Shown piece after piece: positions 33,183 to 41,791 of a stretch of DNA of 64,000 nt (position 1 is the first letter of the stretch; the number at the start of each line of letters is the position of its first letter). This DNA comes from JAXLXE01 sp046328115. GTDB taxonomy: Bacteria; Chloroflexota; UBA6077; JACCZL01. The DNA is taken from positions 496,001-560,000 of the forward strand of contig JAXLXE010000004.1 of the NCBI GenBank assembly GCA_046328115.1, in the 5' to 3' direction. Under the pieces are notes generated by a model that saw only the letters and a list, made by a program, of their open reading frames with translations, ran no database searches and had not been told where the DNA came from. The position numbers and the translations under genes are program-made.

Positions 33183-34364
33183 TTAGCCGTCCACCTCGTG
33201 CGCCTTCAGGTAGTCCATGCTGAGCCGAACGCCCAGGCCGGGCGTGCGCGGCACGATCAGCTCGTGCCCCTGGACGCGTAGCGGCTCCTCGATGAACGCG
33301 TTGTAGAAGTCCAGCTTGATGCGCCGAGCCTCAAGCCGATAGAGGTTGGGCACGCTCATGCTGACTTGCGCGCCGGCCATCAGGTTGACCGGCCCGCTGG
33401 CGTCGTGCGGGGAGACCGGGATGTAGAACGTCTCCGCGAGTGTGGCGATCTTCTTGAGCTCAGAGATGCCGCCGGTCCAGGTCACGTCTGGCATGATGTA
33501 GTCAGACAGCCGACGGTTGAGGACCGGCAGGAACTCGTAGCGAGTGTAGAGCCGCTCGCCCACACAGATGCGCACGGGGATCTGCGAGCGCACCTGCTCC
33601 AGCGCATCGTAGCTCTCCGGCGGACAGGGCTCCTCGAACCAGGTGATGTCGTACGGCGCGAGCCGCGTGGCCAGACGGATGGCCGTGGGCACGTTGTACA
33701 TGGCGTGGGCATCGATCAGGACCTGGATGTCGGGCCCTACCGCCTTGCGAATGCCCTCGATCATGGCGACGCCTCGATTCTCCAGTTCGCGCTCGATCTG
33801 GCCATCCGTGTAGGCGGTATGGCGCGTGAGCATGAGCTGGCCGCCCGCGGCGATGAACGGGTCCGTCTTAACGGCAGTCGAGCCGCGGCCCACTTCCGCC
33901 ACGGCGTTCTCCACCATTCGCTCCACCTGCTCGTCGTACTGGAAGTGGGTGTACAGCGGAACACGCTCGCGCACCGCGCCACCCAGCAGCTCGTACACGG
34001 GCACACCCAGGGCCTGGCCCTTGATGTCCCACAGGGCGATGTCCACCCCGGAGATCATGGCGGTGACGGCCCCGCGCGTGCCCAGATAGGTGTAGGCACG
34101 GAATATCTTGTGCCAGATGGCCTCGATGCGGGTGGGGTCCTCACCTCGCAAGAAGTCGTCAAGCTGGCGGAGCGCGGCGACGATGGTGCGGTTGGCCATG
34201 CTGCCGGGGTAGGTGGTGATCTCCCCCCAACCGGTGAGGCCCTCATCTGTCTCCACCTGGACGAAGACGTACTTGGCCAGGTGCTCGGAGCGATCGGCCG
34301 GCGGTCCATCCACCGGCTCCTGCGGACCGGCAACGATCCAGGGGCGAACGCGGGTGATCTTCAT
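33183..34364 (-). CDS. Enolase-superfamily sugar-acid dehydratase (galactonate dehydratase-like)
   Basis: 393 residues from the ATG at 34364 (MKITRVRPWIV), GAGGGA upstream. Motifs: AVKTDPF (KxD on strand 2, as in galactonate/gluconate dehydratase-type enzymes), VLIDAHAMYNV, WFEEPCPPESY, VGERLYTRYEF, and the His in PVSPHDASGPV. Metal ligands Asp, Glu and Glu are all present. Dehydration of an aldonic acid to a 2-keto-3-deoxy acid is the likely reaction. First gene of a four-gene minus-strand run. Confidence 0.87.
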   Translation of the reverse strand: MKITRVRPWIVAGPQEPVDGPPADRSEHLAKYVFVQVETDEGLTGWGEITTYPGSMANRTIVAALRQLDDFLRGEDPTRIEAIWHKIFRAYTYLGTRGAVTAMISGVDIALWDIKGQALGVPVYELLGGAVRERVPLYTHFQYDEQVERMVENAVAEVGRGSTAVKTDPFIAAGGQLMLTRHTAYTDGQIERELENRGVAMIEGIRKAVGPDIQVLIDAHAMYNVPTAIRLATRLAPYDITWFEEPCPPESYDALEQVRSQIPVRICVGERLYTRYEFLPVLNRRLSDYIMPDVTWTGGISELKKIATLAETFYIPVSPHDASGPVNLMAGAQVSMSVPNLYRLEARRIKLDFYNAFIEEPLRVQGHELIVPRTPGLGVRLSMDYLKAHEVDG

Positions 34365-34431
34365 GAATCCCTCGTCAACTACGCGGCGCCGTTGTCCGGC
34401 GCGCCGAGGGATCGTAACGGATGGGGATGAT

Positions 34432-35469
34432 CTACGAGGCGAGAGGTGGAAGCTCCCGCGGCAGGCCCACCGCATCGAACAGCTCCGGCTTGACGAAGCT
34501 GGTCATCTCCCTGACGCGCTGGCCGGTGGGGTCAAGCGTGAGCACGACGATGTCGAGCGCGGTATAGCCGCCATCGCCGTACGGCCGGTACCAGAAGGCA
34601 AAGCCGAGCTGCCCGTTCATGGGCATAACCTGCACGCGGAAGACGCCGGGCCGGGGGTCCATTCCCCACGAATGGGCGAGCGCCGGGCGGAGGGTCTCAA
34701 TACCCTGGAACCAGGCGAACATGGGCGGCATCATCACCACCGCGTCTTCGGTCAGAAGCGAGAGCAAAAGGTCAACGTCACCGTCTTCCCAGGCACGCAC
34801 GAAGCGCGTGGCGATGCCCGCCCTGTGCTGGCCCAGCGCGGTGTCTGACAATGATCCGCGCGCGGACCGCGTGGTGGCCCGGGCGCGCTGCAGAGCGCTG
34901 TTCACCGCAGCCACCGTCGTATCCAAGGCGTCCGCGACGTCCCGTGCCGGCCACTCGAGCACGTCACGGAGGATGAGCGCCGCTCGCTGCCGCGGCGGCA
35001 GCAACTGGAGCGCGCGAACGTAGGCCAGACTCACGCTCTCGCGCAGCTCCGCCTGCGCCGCCGGGTCCATCTGCGGCAGGAGGTTGTCCGGATAGGGCTC
35101 CAGCCAGGGGATGTCCAGACCGGGCGTACCCCACTCCGCGGGCTCGGTCCAGGAAGACGTGATGGGCGGCGCGACATCAGGGGGCAGGACACGGCGCTTC
35201 CGAGAGCGCAGCATGTCCAGGCAGGTGTTTGTGGCAATGCGCGAGAGCCACGTGCGCACGCTGGCCTGACCATCGTAACCACGCAGGCCCCGCCAGGCCT
35301 TGAGCAGCGTCTCCTGCGAGGCGTCCTCCGCGTCGAGCAGCGAGCCCAGCATGCGGTAACAGAGCAGTTTCAGGTGCCGGCCGTGCGGCTCCACCAGTGC
35401 ACGGAAGGCGGCTTCATCGTGCTGACGCGCCCCCACGAGCAGCGCGGATTCAGTGTGTTGCTCGATCAC
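34432..35469 (-). CDS. ECF sigma factor with C-terminal SnoaL-like domain
   Basis: About 345 residues if the GTG at 35469 is used. An in-frame ATG at 35592 is an alternative. Region 2: AFRALVEPHGRHLKLLCYRM and DAEDASQETLLKAWRGL. Region 4: LPPRQRAALILRDVLEWPAR with DVADALDTTVAAVNSALQRA. From about residue 205 a SnoaL/NTF2-like domain follows (RFVRAWEDGDVDLLLSLLTE, then PMFAWFQGIETLRPAL). In this sigma group the extra domain replaces an anti-sigma factor. Divergent from the DHFR-like gene, which is probably its target. Confidence 0.88.
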   Translation of the reverse strand: MIEQHTESALLVGARQHDEAAFRALVEPHGRHLKLLCYRMLGSLLDAEDASQETLLKAWRGLRGYDGQASVRTWLSRIATNTCLDMLRSRKRRVLPPDVAPPITSSWTEPAEWGTPGLDIPWLEPYPDNLLPQMDPAAQAELRESVSLAYVRALQLLPPRQRAALILRDVLEWPARDVADALDTTVAAVNSALQRARATTRSARGSLSDTALGQHRAGIATRFVRAWEDGDVDLLLSLLTEDAVVMMPPMFAWFQGIETLRPALAHSWGMDPRPGVFRVQVMPMNGQLGFAFWYRPYGDGGYTALDIVVLTLDPTGQRVREMTSFVKPELFDAVGLPRELPPLAS

Positions 35470-35646
35470 GAAGCGAAAGCTTACCCGCTGGCGACGGGTG
35501 CCCCGTCCCTGCTCCTGTCCACGGCGGGTCACCGGGGTGTCAAGATTCCCGCGCACGCGGGGCGAGCACCGATGAGTTTTGTCATGGGCCATCGTCAGAG
35601 TCAGTGAGATCGACCGCGGCGCCCAGCGCCGCGAGAGGAGATATCC

Positions 35647-36312
35647 GTGAGCAATGCTTCTACGAGCCGTGTGGGCAGAGTCCGTTTCCACTGCAACGTC
35701 ACACTGGACGGCTACATGGCCGCCCCGAATCAGCGTCTGGAGCAGCCGTTCGGCGACGGGATGGAGGGGCTGCACGACTGGATGTTCAAGCAGCGCTACG
35801 TGCGCGAGATGTTCGGCTTCGGCGAGGGAGGTGAGGAGGGCCCGAGCAACGAGGTCATTCGCGAGGCGCAGTCCAATATCGGTGCGACGATCATGGGGCG
35901 CAACATGTTCGGCCCGGTTCGCGGGGAGTGGCCCGAGGAGCCCTGGAACGGCTGGTGGGGCCCCAACCCTCCGTACCACACCCCCGTCTTTGTGCTGACC
36001 CACTACGCGCGCGAGCCCCTGGAGATGGAGGGTGGCACAACCTTCTACTTCGTGACCGAAGGCATCGAGGCAGCGCTAGCACGGGCGCGCGCGGCAGCGG
36101 CGGGCGGCACCGACATCCTCATCGCGGGCGGGGCGAACACCATCAACCAGTACCTGCGAGCCGGCCACATCGACGAGTTTGAGCTGCACGTGGCCCCGTT
36201 CTTGCGGGGCGAGGGTGAGCGTGTCCTGGCAGGCGCGAACATCAAACTTGATCCGCTGCGGGTGGTCGACGGCGGCGAAGTGACGCACCTGAAGTACCGC
36301 GTGCGGCGCTAG
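35647..36312 (+). CDS. Dihydrofolate reductase-like (RibD C-terminal) protein
   Basis: 221 residues from a GTG with GAGAGGAG upstream. Pattern of the RibD_C/DHFR-like family: FHCNVTLDGYMAAPNQRLEQ at the start, GATIMGRNMFGPVRG in the middle and IAGGANTINQYLRAGHIDEF near the end, with the NADPH-binding GGAN. Common in high-GC bacteria next to SnoaL-type sigma factors and AHSA1 proteins. The true substrate is usually unknown. Confidence 0.88.
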   Translation: MSNASTSRVGRVRFHCNVTLDGYMAAPNQRLEQPFGDGMEGLHDWMFKQRYVREMFGFGEGGEEGPSNEVIREAQSNIGATIMGRNMFGPVRGEWPEEPWNGWWGPNPPYHTPVFVLTHYAREPLEMEGGTTFYFVTEGIEAALARARAAAAGGTDILIAGGANTINQYLRAGHIDEFELHVAPFLRGEGERVLAGANIKLDPLRVVDGGEVTHLKYRVRR

Positions 36313-36342
36313 CGCGCGGGCGGCGTGATGGCCGGAACGAGG

Positions 36343-36361
36343 GGGCGGCCTAGCGCCGCCC
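36343..36361 (+). terminator. Small hairpin between DHFR-like and AHSA1-like genes
   Basis: 7-pair GC stem (36343-36349 with 36355-36361), 5-base loop, followed by AGCAGAAAATCC. Weak terminator or mRNA-processing hairpin. Confidence 0.35.
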
Positions 36362-36397
36362 AGCAGAAAATCCTGAATCGCCAGGGAGACAACCCAG

Positions 36398-36847
36398 ATG
36401 CCCTCAACAGTTGAACCCAACCTCCTGATGAGTACGGAGCGGGTGGTTGCCGCCACGCCCCGCGAGATCTTTGCCGCGTTCGAGCGGCCAGAGCTGCTCG
36501 CTCAATGGTGGGGTCCAAAGAGATTCACGAACACGTTCGAAGTGTTTGAGTTCAAGCCAGGCGGGCGATGGGTCTTTGTGATGCACGGCCCCAATGGCGC
36601 GAACTATCCGAACGAGAGCGTGTTCTTGCAGATCGAGCCGGACAGCAAGATCGTGCTGGAGCATCTGGTTATGCCCTGGTTCATTCTGACGATCACGCTG
36701 ACCGCGCGGGGCGACAAGACGCATCTCTCCTGGGTGGGGCAGTTCGAGAGCCCAGAAGCGGCCGCGCGGATGCGGAAGCAGACCAGCGCCGCCAACGAAG
36801 AGGTCCTGGATCGATTGGAGGCGTTGGTCGCCAGCGCGCGGTCGTGA
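36398..36847 (+). CDS. SRPBCC / AHSA1-family protein
   Basis: 149 residues. TREIFAAFERPELLAQWWGP-type entry (seen as ATPREIFAAFERPELLAQWW), FKPGGRWVFVMHGPNG, and a C-terminal helix EEVLDRLEALVAS. The START-like fold binds small hydrophobic ligands. AHSA1-like members often accompany SnoaL-type sigma factors, as here. Same strand as the DHFR-like gene. Confidence 0.88.
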   Translation: MPSTVEPNLLMSTERVVAATPREIFAAFERPELLAQWWGPKRFTNTFEVFEFKPGGRWVFVMHGPNGANYPNESVFLQIEPDSKIVLEHLVMPWFILTITLTARGDKTHLSWVGQFESPEAAARMRKQTSAANEEVLDRLEALVASARS

Positions 36848-36892
36848 AGCGGCGGCAGTCGGCCCAGTGGCGCAACTCCTGGCCCCGGGTGG

Positions 36893-38125
36893 CTAGTCTT
36901 CGATCTCCCCAAACACCCACTGGATGATCCGTAGCCGCCACCACGCTCCCCAGCCGGCCAGCCGTCTCCCCAGCTCCCGATGTAGGGCGTCGAAATCTTC
37001 GACCGGCGGTAATCCCATCCGTATCTCGAAGCGTACCCAACCGCTCGTCCACGTCACCTCCCCCATCCGATGACACGCGCCCTCCTCCCCATAGCAGTCC
37101 GCCGTCCACAGACACCATTCTGCTACCAGCCGATCCAGCGCCTCACGCGCGTCAGCGCTCGCCTCGCCACCCAGCCGCACGTACATCACCACGTCCGGTC
37201 CGTCAGGTGGTGGGTCGCCGGGCTCGGGACTTAGCCCGGGTCCCTGGTACTCGTGGTAGTGGTCTGCCTCGGTCACGGTCGGCTCGCCTGCAGTCGCGGG
37301 CGGCGGTAAGGCGAACTGGTCGGGGGGATCGATCGCCCGAAGCTGGGCCACCGTGGGTACCAGCGGCGCCAGGTAGGCCTCCAGCCGCGCCATCGCCTGC
37401 TCGGTCAGCGCCAGCGGCTCCTCGGTCAACTGGAGCCAGACTCCGCCGGGGTGCTCGTCCACCCGCCAGACCGGCGCCTCGGGACGGATCCGCTCAATCC
37501 CACCCAGGCCGGCGATGTGCTCGGCCGTCAGCCACAGTCCCCAGGCCGGACCCAGGACGTAGCGGCCGAACGCGTTGGGACCGAACGACCGCCGCTCACC
37601 CGTCACTGGATCGCGATCACGATTCGGGACTCCGCCCATGTAGCTCGCATGCTCTCGCAGCGGGATCGAGAACGCGGGGTTCCACACCCCGGCGAACCCC
37701 AAGGGAAGACCCGAGGCGATCGCGACCTCGACGCACCTGGTCACCAGCGCCGTCGTCTCCCAGGGGGCATCAGTGTCCCACGAATGTGCGAGGCCGATGG
37801 TGGCGTGGCGTCTCGTGTCTGCATTTGTGCCGAGGTTCCAGCCGCTGACCGAAAGCGAATGATCGCCGCCGTTGCTCAAGATGACCGGGTCCGAGAACGA
37901 CAACCAGAAGTGCCCAATCTCCCAATGTTTCAGTCGATCAATCGCCCTGGCGATGTCATGAGGGGACCGTGCGGCGCCACCTGGCGATCGAGACCTCCAA
38001 TTAACGGAGCAACCTGGCCATGCGGTTTCCTCTATGTGCCTCCGCAGCACGGCCGCCAGGCGCGACACCGACCGCTCGGCATCGGCGACGCGGCCGAACA
38101 GCGTAAGTTCGACACTGAAGCTCAC
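36893..38125 (-). CDS. Putative immunity protein, DUF3396-like (distal paralog)
   Basis: 410 residues, cytoplasmic. It shares layout and motifs with the Rhs-linked protein at 42366-43568: ASGLPLGFAGVWNPAF, GPAWGLWLTAEHIAGLGGIE, GGVWLQLTEEPLALTE, and the ending ELGRRLAGWGAWW then QWVFGEIED. The Gly-Leu-Pro-x-Gly-(Phe/Tyr), Trp-Leu-Thr and Leu-Gly-Gly features recall DUF3396 type VI immunity-family proteins; this is by eye. Last gene of the immunity array, 57 bases after the DUF4259 gene. Probably protects against a toxin tip no longer encoded here. Confidence 0.65.
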   Translation of the reverse strand: MSFSVELTLFGRVADAERSVSRLAAVLRRHIEETAWPGCSVNWRSRSPGGAARSPHDIARAIDRLKHWEIGHFWLSFSDPVILSNGGDHSLSVSGWNLGTNADTRRHATIGLAHSWDTDAPWETTALVTRCVEVAIASGLPLGFAGVWNPAFSIPLREHASYMGGVPNRDRDPVTGERRSFGPNAFGRYVLGPAWGLWLTAEHIAGLGGIERIRPEAPVWRVDEHPGGVWLQLTEEPLALTEQAMARLEAYLAPLVPTVAQLRAIDPPDQFALPPPATAGEPTVTEADHYHEYQGPGLSPEPGDPPPDGPDVVMYVRLGGEASADAREALDRLVAEWCLWTADCYGEEGACHRMGEVTWTSGWVRFEIRMGLPPVEDFDALHRELGRRLAGWGAWWRLRIIQWVFGEIED

Positions 38126-38182
38126 GTTCCAATCCGTCTGACGGTCGGATGCCCAGGGCTCACTGCTGTCGCCTCTGAAGCC

Positions 38183-38524
38183 TCAGGGCGCGGACAGGCG
38201 GGAGGCCAGGGTACGCTCCAGTGCCTCGCGCTTCGCTCGGTCCTCCGGGTCCAGCCAGCCTTCCAGCCCGGCTCCGCTCTTGATCACGCCCAACGCCTCG
38301 GTTCGTAGCGCGTCCGGTACGTCTCCACGCTCCGCCGCCAGCCACGCCAGGCCCACCAGCACCATCGGGCCTTCGTCCACGTCCTCCAGCAACTCTGGAA
38401 ACTCCGCCCGGACCAGCGCAAATGCCTCGGCCGCGCTCTTGCCGCCGTCCACTGCATCCGTGAACGTCGCGGCCGCGTCCGCCGCGGCATCATTCTCCAA
38501 GAATCCGGTCCCCCACGCGCCCAT
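38183..38524 (-). CDS. DUF4259-domain protein, probable immunity gene
   Basis: 113 residues opening MGAWGTGFLENDAAADAAAT, the DUF4259 signature, with an acidic all-helical body. DUF4259 proteins are common beside contact-dependent and polymorphic toxins, where they act or are suspected to act as immunity proteins. It sits within a run of immunity-type genes downstream of the Rhs protein. Confidence 0.82.
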   Translation of the reverse strand: MGAWGTGFLENDAAADAAATFTDAVDGGKSAAEAFALVRAEFPELLEDVDEGPMVLVGLAWLAAERGDVPDALRTEALGVIKSGAGLEGWLDPEDRAKREALERTLASRLSAP

Positions 38525-38631
38525 CTGAACCCCCCTTCTGGTTTCTGTCTAGCTGCCGGTTTGCCTGTGCCTGGCTGTGTGTGATCGCTAGTCTCAACGA
38601 TCTGATCGTCGCTTGTGTGATGCGCGTTGGC

Positions 38632-39648
38632 TCACTCGCCCCCGGGATCTCGGGGTGGCCGGATCAGCCGTCGCGACAGATACGTCTCCACCTCCTCGGC
38701 CGTCCACTGGCGGTCGCGCCGCAGTGAGATGCCGTCCAGATACGAGGCTGTCTCCGCGCGCGACGGTGTGCCCAGATCTTCCTCGGTGTACTCCAGCCGG
38801 AACGCTCGATCCTGCTCGTCCAGCGTGCCTCGGTACGGGATGGGCCAATCCTCCGGTTGCCACTCCTCGTGGCGACCGAAGACGATCCAGCCGCGACCAA
38901 GGAAGCCGTCGTCGTCGACGTGGACGATCTCGAGTGTGCGCCCGACGTGGAGCCGGTTCAGATGTGCGGGCTCAGGATTAGCCGGAAGGCTGGGCCCGAA
39001 GAGGTAGAGCAGGAGGCGTCCACGGACATCGACGCGGCTGACCAGGGCCGGCGCGTAGGTGCCGTTGATGAGCGGTATCCCGACCCACGTTCCAGGCCGG
39101 ACATCCGCCAGGTCCACCGTCGCCGGGGTACTCGCGAGCGGTGAAACGTGCGCGCCTCCAGGGATGATGAGCTCACGCCAGCGGGGATGTGACTCGATGC
39201 TGTAGCGCAGCCCCGATTCCACGGCGCCGACTCCGGCCGCCGAGCAACGATAGCGTGAGAGTGCGCCCACCAACGCCACGCGCAGTGTTTGGGATCTGGT
39301 TGCCAGCTCACCGTCCGGGTGTGCTGACAGCCACGCGTGTCGTGGCGAGCCCATGAAACCGCAAACCGGAATGGGCCAACGCTCCCGCTGCCAGGCATCA
39401 ATGTGGCAGATTACCGTCCGGCGGCCGGACCGGATGAATGGATCGCCAGTCTCGACGATCTCGGCTGTCTGACACGGATGTGGTGAGCCGATCTGCTCGG
39501 CGGTGGGGATTTCGAGGAAGCGCCTGGGGAAGAGATAGCAGACAAAGCTGCCGGCGACGTGGCGCCGTGCGATTCTGCCGACCGCGAATCCCTCCGGGCA
39601 CGCTGGGATGGCCAGCCAGTCTCCTTCGGCGTACGTGGTCTTCCCCAC
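38632..39648 (-). CDS. Tandem Imm26-domain immunity protein
   Basis: 338 residues with two related halves. The first begins EGDWLAIPACPEGFAVGRIA and continues VAGSFVCYLFPRRF. The second has PGTWVGIPLINGTYAPALVS and GRLLLYLFGPSLP. Each matches the Imm26 pattern (GDWFAIPLxxGxYAxGRV then YxYFF). Imm26 proteins neutralise toxins in polymorphic toxin systems. The duplication within one chain could let it bind two toxin variants. No toxin gene is adjacent other than the Rhs gene 4 kb upstream. Confidence 0.78.
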   Translation of the reverse strand: MGKTTYAEGDWLAIPACPEGFAVGRIARRHVAGSFVCYLFPRRFLEIPTAEQIGSPHPCQTAEIVETGDPFIRSGRRTVICHIDAWQRERWPIPVCGFMGSPRHAWLSAHPDGELATRSQTLRVALVGALSRYRCSAAGVGAVESGLRYSIESHPRWRELIIPGGAHVSPLASTPATVDLADVRPGTWVGIPLINGTYAPALVSRVDVRGRLLLYLFGPSLPANPEPAHLNRLHVGRTLEIVHVDDDGFLGRGWIVFGRHEEWQPEDWPIPYRGTLDEQDRAFRLEYTEEDLGTPSRAETASYLDGISLRRDRQWTAEEVETYLSRRLIRPPRDPGGE

Positions 39649-39805
39649 TGCAGTCTCCCCCGACGCGATGTCGTCTTGAATAACGCGGCGCGGACACTAT
39701 TGGGCCACAGAGCGGCGCAACTCGCCCGCTCCACACGCGCGGAGCCTGGGGTGAAGCACGGTCACGATCGCATCGGACGTGGCCTGTCGTGTCCAGCGGC
39801 GGCCT

Positions 39806-40810
39806 CTACCCCACCGTTTCCGTCCCGACCACAATCTGTAGGGCGTGCAGACTCTCGCACTCGGCGAGCCGCTCCGCCAGGTCCTGGATCGCCGCGTCGG
39901 CGTCCGCGCTCCCAAAGTCGATGGTGTATCTGAGCACCGCTCCGTCGATCGACGGGCCGTCCACCTGGTGCATCCCGCTTGGGCCGTCTTCATCGTACGG
40001 AAACGCTCCGTCCAGGCCTGCGCCGAACCACGCCTCGATCACGGCCTCCATCTGCGCCAGACCGGGCTCGTTCAGCGGCGCCGCGAAGTACAGGTTGAGC
40101 GTGACGTCCTGCGGCGCGGTGGCGTCCTCCGCCAGGTCGGGGACGTACTCGATGGGTGGCGCGGCATCCCGATGCTTGCGGGCTGCTCGCTCCGCCGCGT
40201 GCTCGGCGCGAGTCTTCTCGGGGACGTACGCGGTGCCAGCGAACTCTCTGGATCTGGGGCGACCGGCCATGATCTCCGCATCGGTCCAATCGAGGATCGG
40301 GGCCAGGTAGCGCTGGAGCTCCTCCAATGCGCGCGCGGGGGCCGGTGGGAGCTCGGAGAGCTGCAGCCAGACGCCCTCGCGGCCACGTAGCTTGATAGGT
40401 GCGGGTGCCTCGGCGAGCACGCGCTCAACGCCGCCGAGCCGCTCGCACAATCCGGCACCCAGGCCAGTCCCCCAGAAACAGCCGCGGCCCAAGCGCGAAA
40501 GCTCGCTCCGCGTCACAGGGACGTGAACTCGGCGGTCTCCCTCCCAGGATGTCGTGATGCCAAAGTCCATCGGTCGATCCGAGACCAACGCGGCCGCGCA
40601 TGGGTACTGGCGGAACGGGTCGCGGATGAGCTCCGACAACAAGTGGCCACGCCGGGTTGCCAGTGCGGCGTCGGTCGGCTCGTCCGTCGAGATGGTGGCC
40701 TCCGTTATCAGGACGAGCTGCCCAGTTCAGTTCGGTCCCCAGTAGACCGGGGCGAAACACGACCACATCGAGCTGAGATCCCACTCCGTCTCGGCGGAGA
40801 AGACGTGCAT
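39806..40810 (-). pseudogene. Immunity paralog interrupted by an in-frame TGA
   Basis: From the ATG at 40810 the frame reads MHVFSAETEWDLSSMWSCFA then PVYWGPN, meets TGA at 40727-40729, and continues open with TGQLVLITEAT to the stop at 39806. The downstream part (for example LGRGCFWGTGLGAGLCERLG and GVWLQLSELPPAPARALEEL) matches the two DUF3396-like paralogs. The upstream part has protein-like content in the same frame, so one nonsense change seems to have broken a 334-residue gene. A shorter product from TTG at 40642 (278 residues) is possible. No cysteine is expected at the stop, so selenocysteine is unlikely. Confidence 0.6.
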
Positions 40811-40831
40811 TCGTTGGGCATGCACGGCCGC

Positions 40832-41014
40832 TCAAAACCGCTGGAGGCCCGACGCCGTCGGGCGGTAGACGCGCTGCTCGGATGACGCAATTCCCGCAGG
40901 TCGGGTTTCGGTGCAGAGCGCGACGAGCCGATCCGCCAGATCCACCAGCGCGTCGGCGGCGAGGCTCTCTCCGCGCGAGGCCAACCACTCCCTCAGGTGG
41001 AAGTTACTGTCCAC
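40832..41014 (-). CDS. Small unidentified protein in the immunity array
   Basis: About 60 residues from a GTG with GGGGACG upstream, starting MDSNFHLREWLASRGESLAA, then DALVDLADRLVALCTE. Helical and without a recognised domain. It ends 21 bases before the interrupted immunity gene. It could be a small immunity protein or a remnant. Confidence 0.4.
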   Translation of the reverse strand: MDSNFHLREWLASRGESLAADALVDLADRLVALCTETRPAGIASSEQRVYRPTASGLQRF

Positions 41015-41235
41015 GTTCCGTCCCCGCGCGGGGCGGCCAGTTACCGATTCCAGGCCACTCCCTCGTTGGGAGCAACGCGGGGCACTTGGAGAACAGGTCA
41101 CCCCCAAATCCTATTGTGTTACCTCACCAGTTGCGTTACCTCGCCAGGCGCAGAAACAGCGTCACTTGAAGCGCGCCCCGGACGCGATAGGAATGTCGAC
41201 CGACCGACGTGTGTCACGCGGCAGGGTTGGCTCGG

Positions 41236-41736
41236 TCACGCGTCACGAGCACCGAATGGCGTCCCGTCCACCTGGAGCGGCCGCACGGGGGACAGGGCGG
41301 CGTCGGCTCGAAGTAACCTTGGAACATCGACATGACCGGGGATGAACGTCAACCGACAGCCGACACGTTCGCCGCCGATGACCCAGGACTCGAACAGCAA
41401 GCCGTAGTCACCGGCCGGACGGCACACCTCTAGCCAGGGTTCCGGATCCATGACGTCAAACACGCGCAGAGGTCCGCCTCGATGCTTGACGGGAACCAAT
41501 ATCGCCCGTCCGGCCTCACAACTGACTGCAAGCGCACCAGCCTCCGCGATCTCCGACACACCATCGATCCCATCAGAGATCAACAGAAACGCGATGACGG
41601 CGTCCCCCAGCATGAATCCCTGACGGAGCGTGCGTTCGCTCCAGAACTGCGTCCGCATAGCTTTGGCCCAGTCACGATCCGTGAGAAAGAACTGACCATA
41701 CATGCAGACGTGTTCCGTGACCGTAAGACGTTTCAC
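41236..41736 (-). CDS. ComJ-like nuclease inhibitor, probable immunity protein (1)
   Basis: 166 residues from the GTG at 41736; no strong ribosome site. Pattern shared with the gene upstream and with Bacillus ComJ/Nin, the inhibitor of the DNA-entry nuclease NucA: an aromatic start (MYGQFFLTD), LRQGFMLGDAVIAFLLISDG, VLVPVKH-like ILVPVKHRGGPLRVFDVMD and AGDYGLLFESWVI. In a toxin island such proteins would inhibit nuclease toxins. 55 bases after its paralog. Confidence 0.65.
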   Translation of the reverse strand: MKRLTVTEHVCMYGQFFLTDRDWAKAMRTQFWSERTLRQGFMLGDAVIAFLLISDGIDGVSEIAEAGALAVSCEAGRAILVPVKHRGGPLRVFDVMDPEPWLEVCRPAGDYGLLFESWVIGGERVGCRLTFIPGHVDVPRLLRADAALSPVRPLQVDGTPFGARDA

Positions 41737-41791
41737 GTGGATGTCCCGAAGCGTCTTCGCTCTCGAACAGTGATGAATGCGACGGTGGTGC

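Noticed and set aside
33366..34430. Plus-strand 354-codon frame opposite the galactonate-dehydratase-like gene
   Set aside because: Antisense shadow of a gene with clear enolase motifs. Its own translation is His/Arg/Gly-rich without motifs.
40727..40729. Second possible selenocysteine codon (TGA in the immunity paralog)
   Set aside because: No cysteine is expected at this position, no SECIS-like hairpin follows, and the paralogs do not support a redox site. A nonsense change is simpler.
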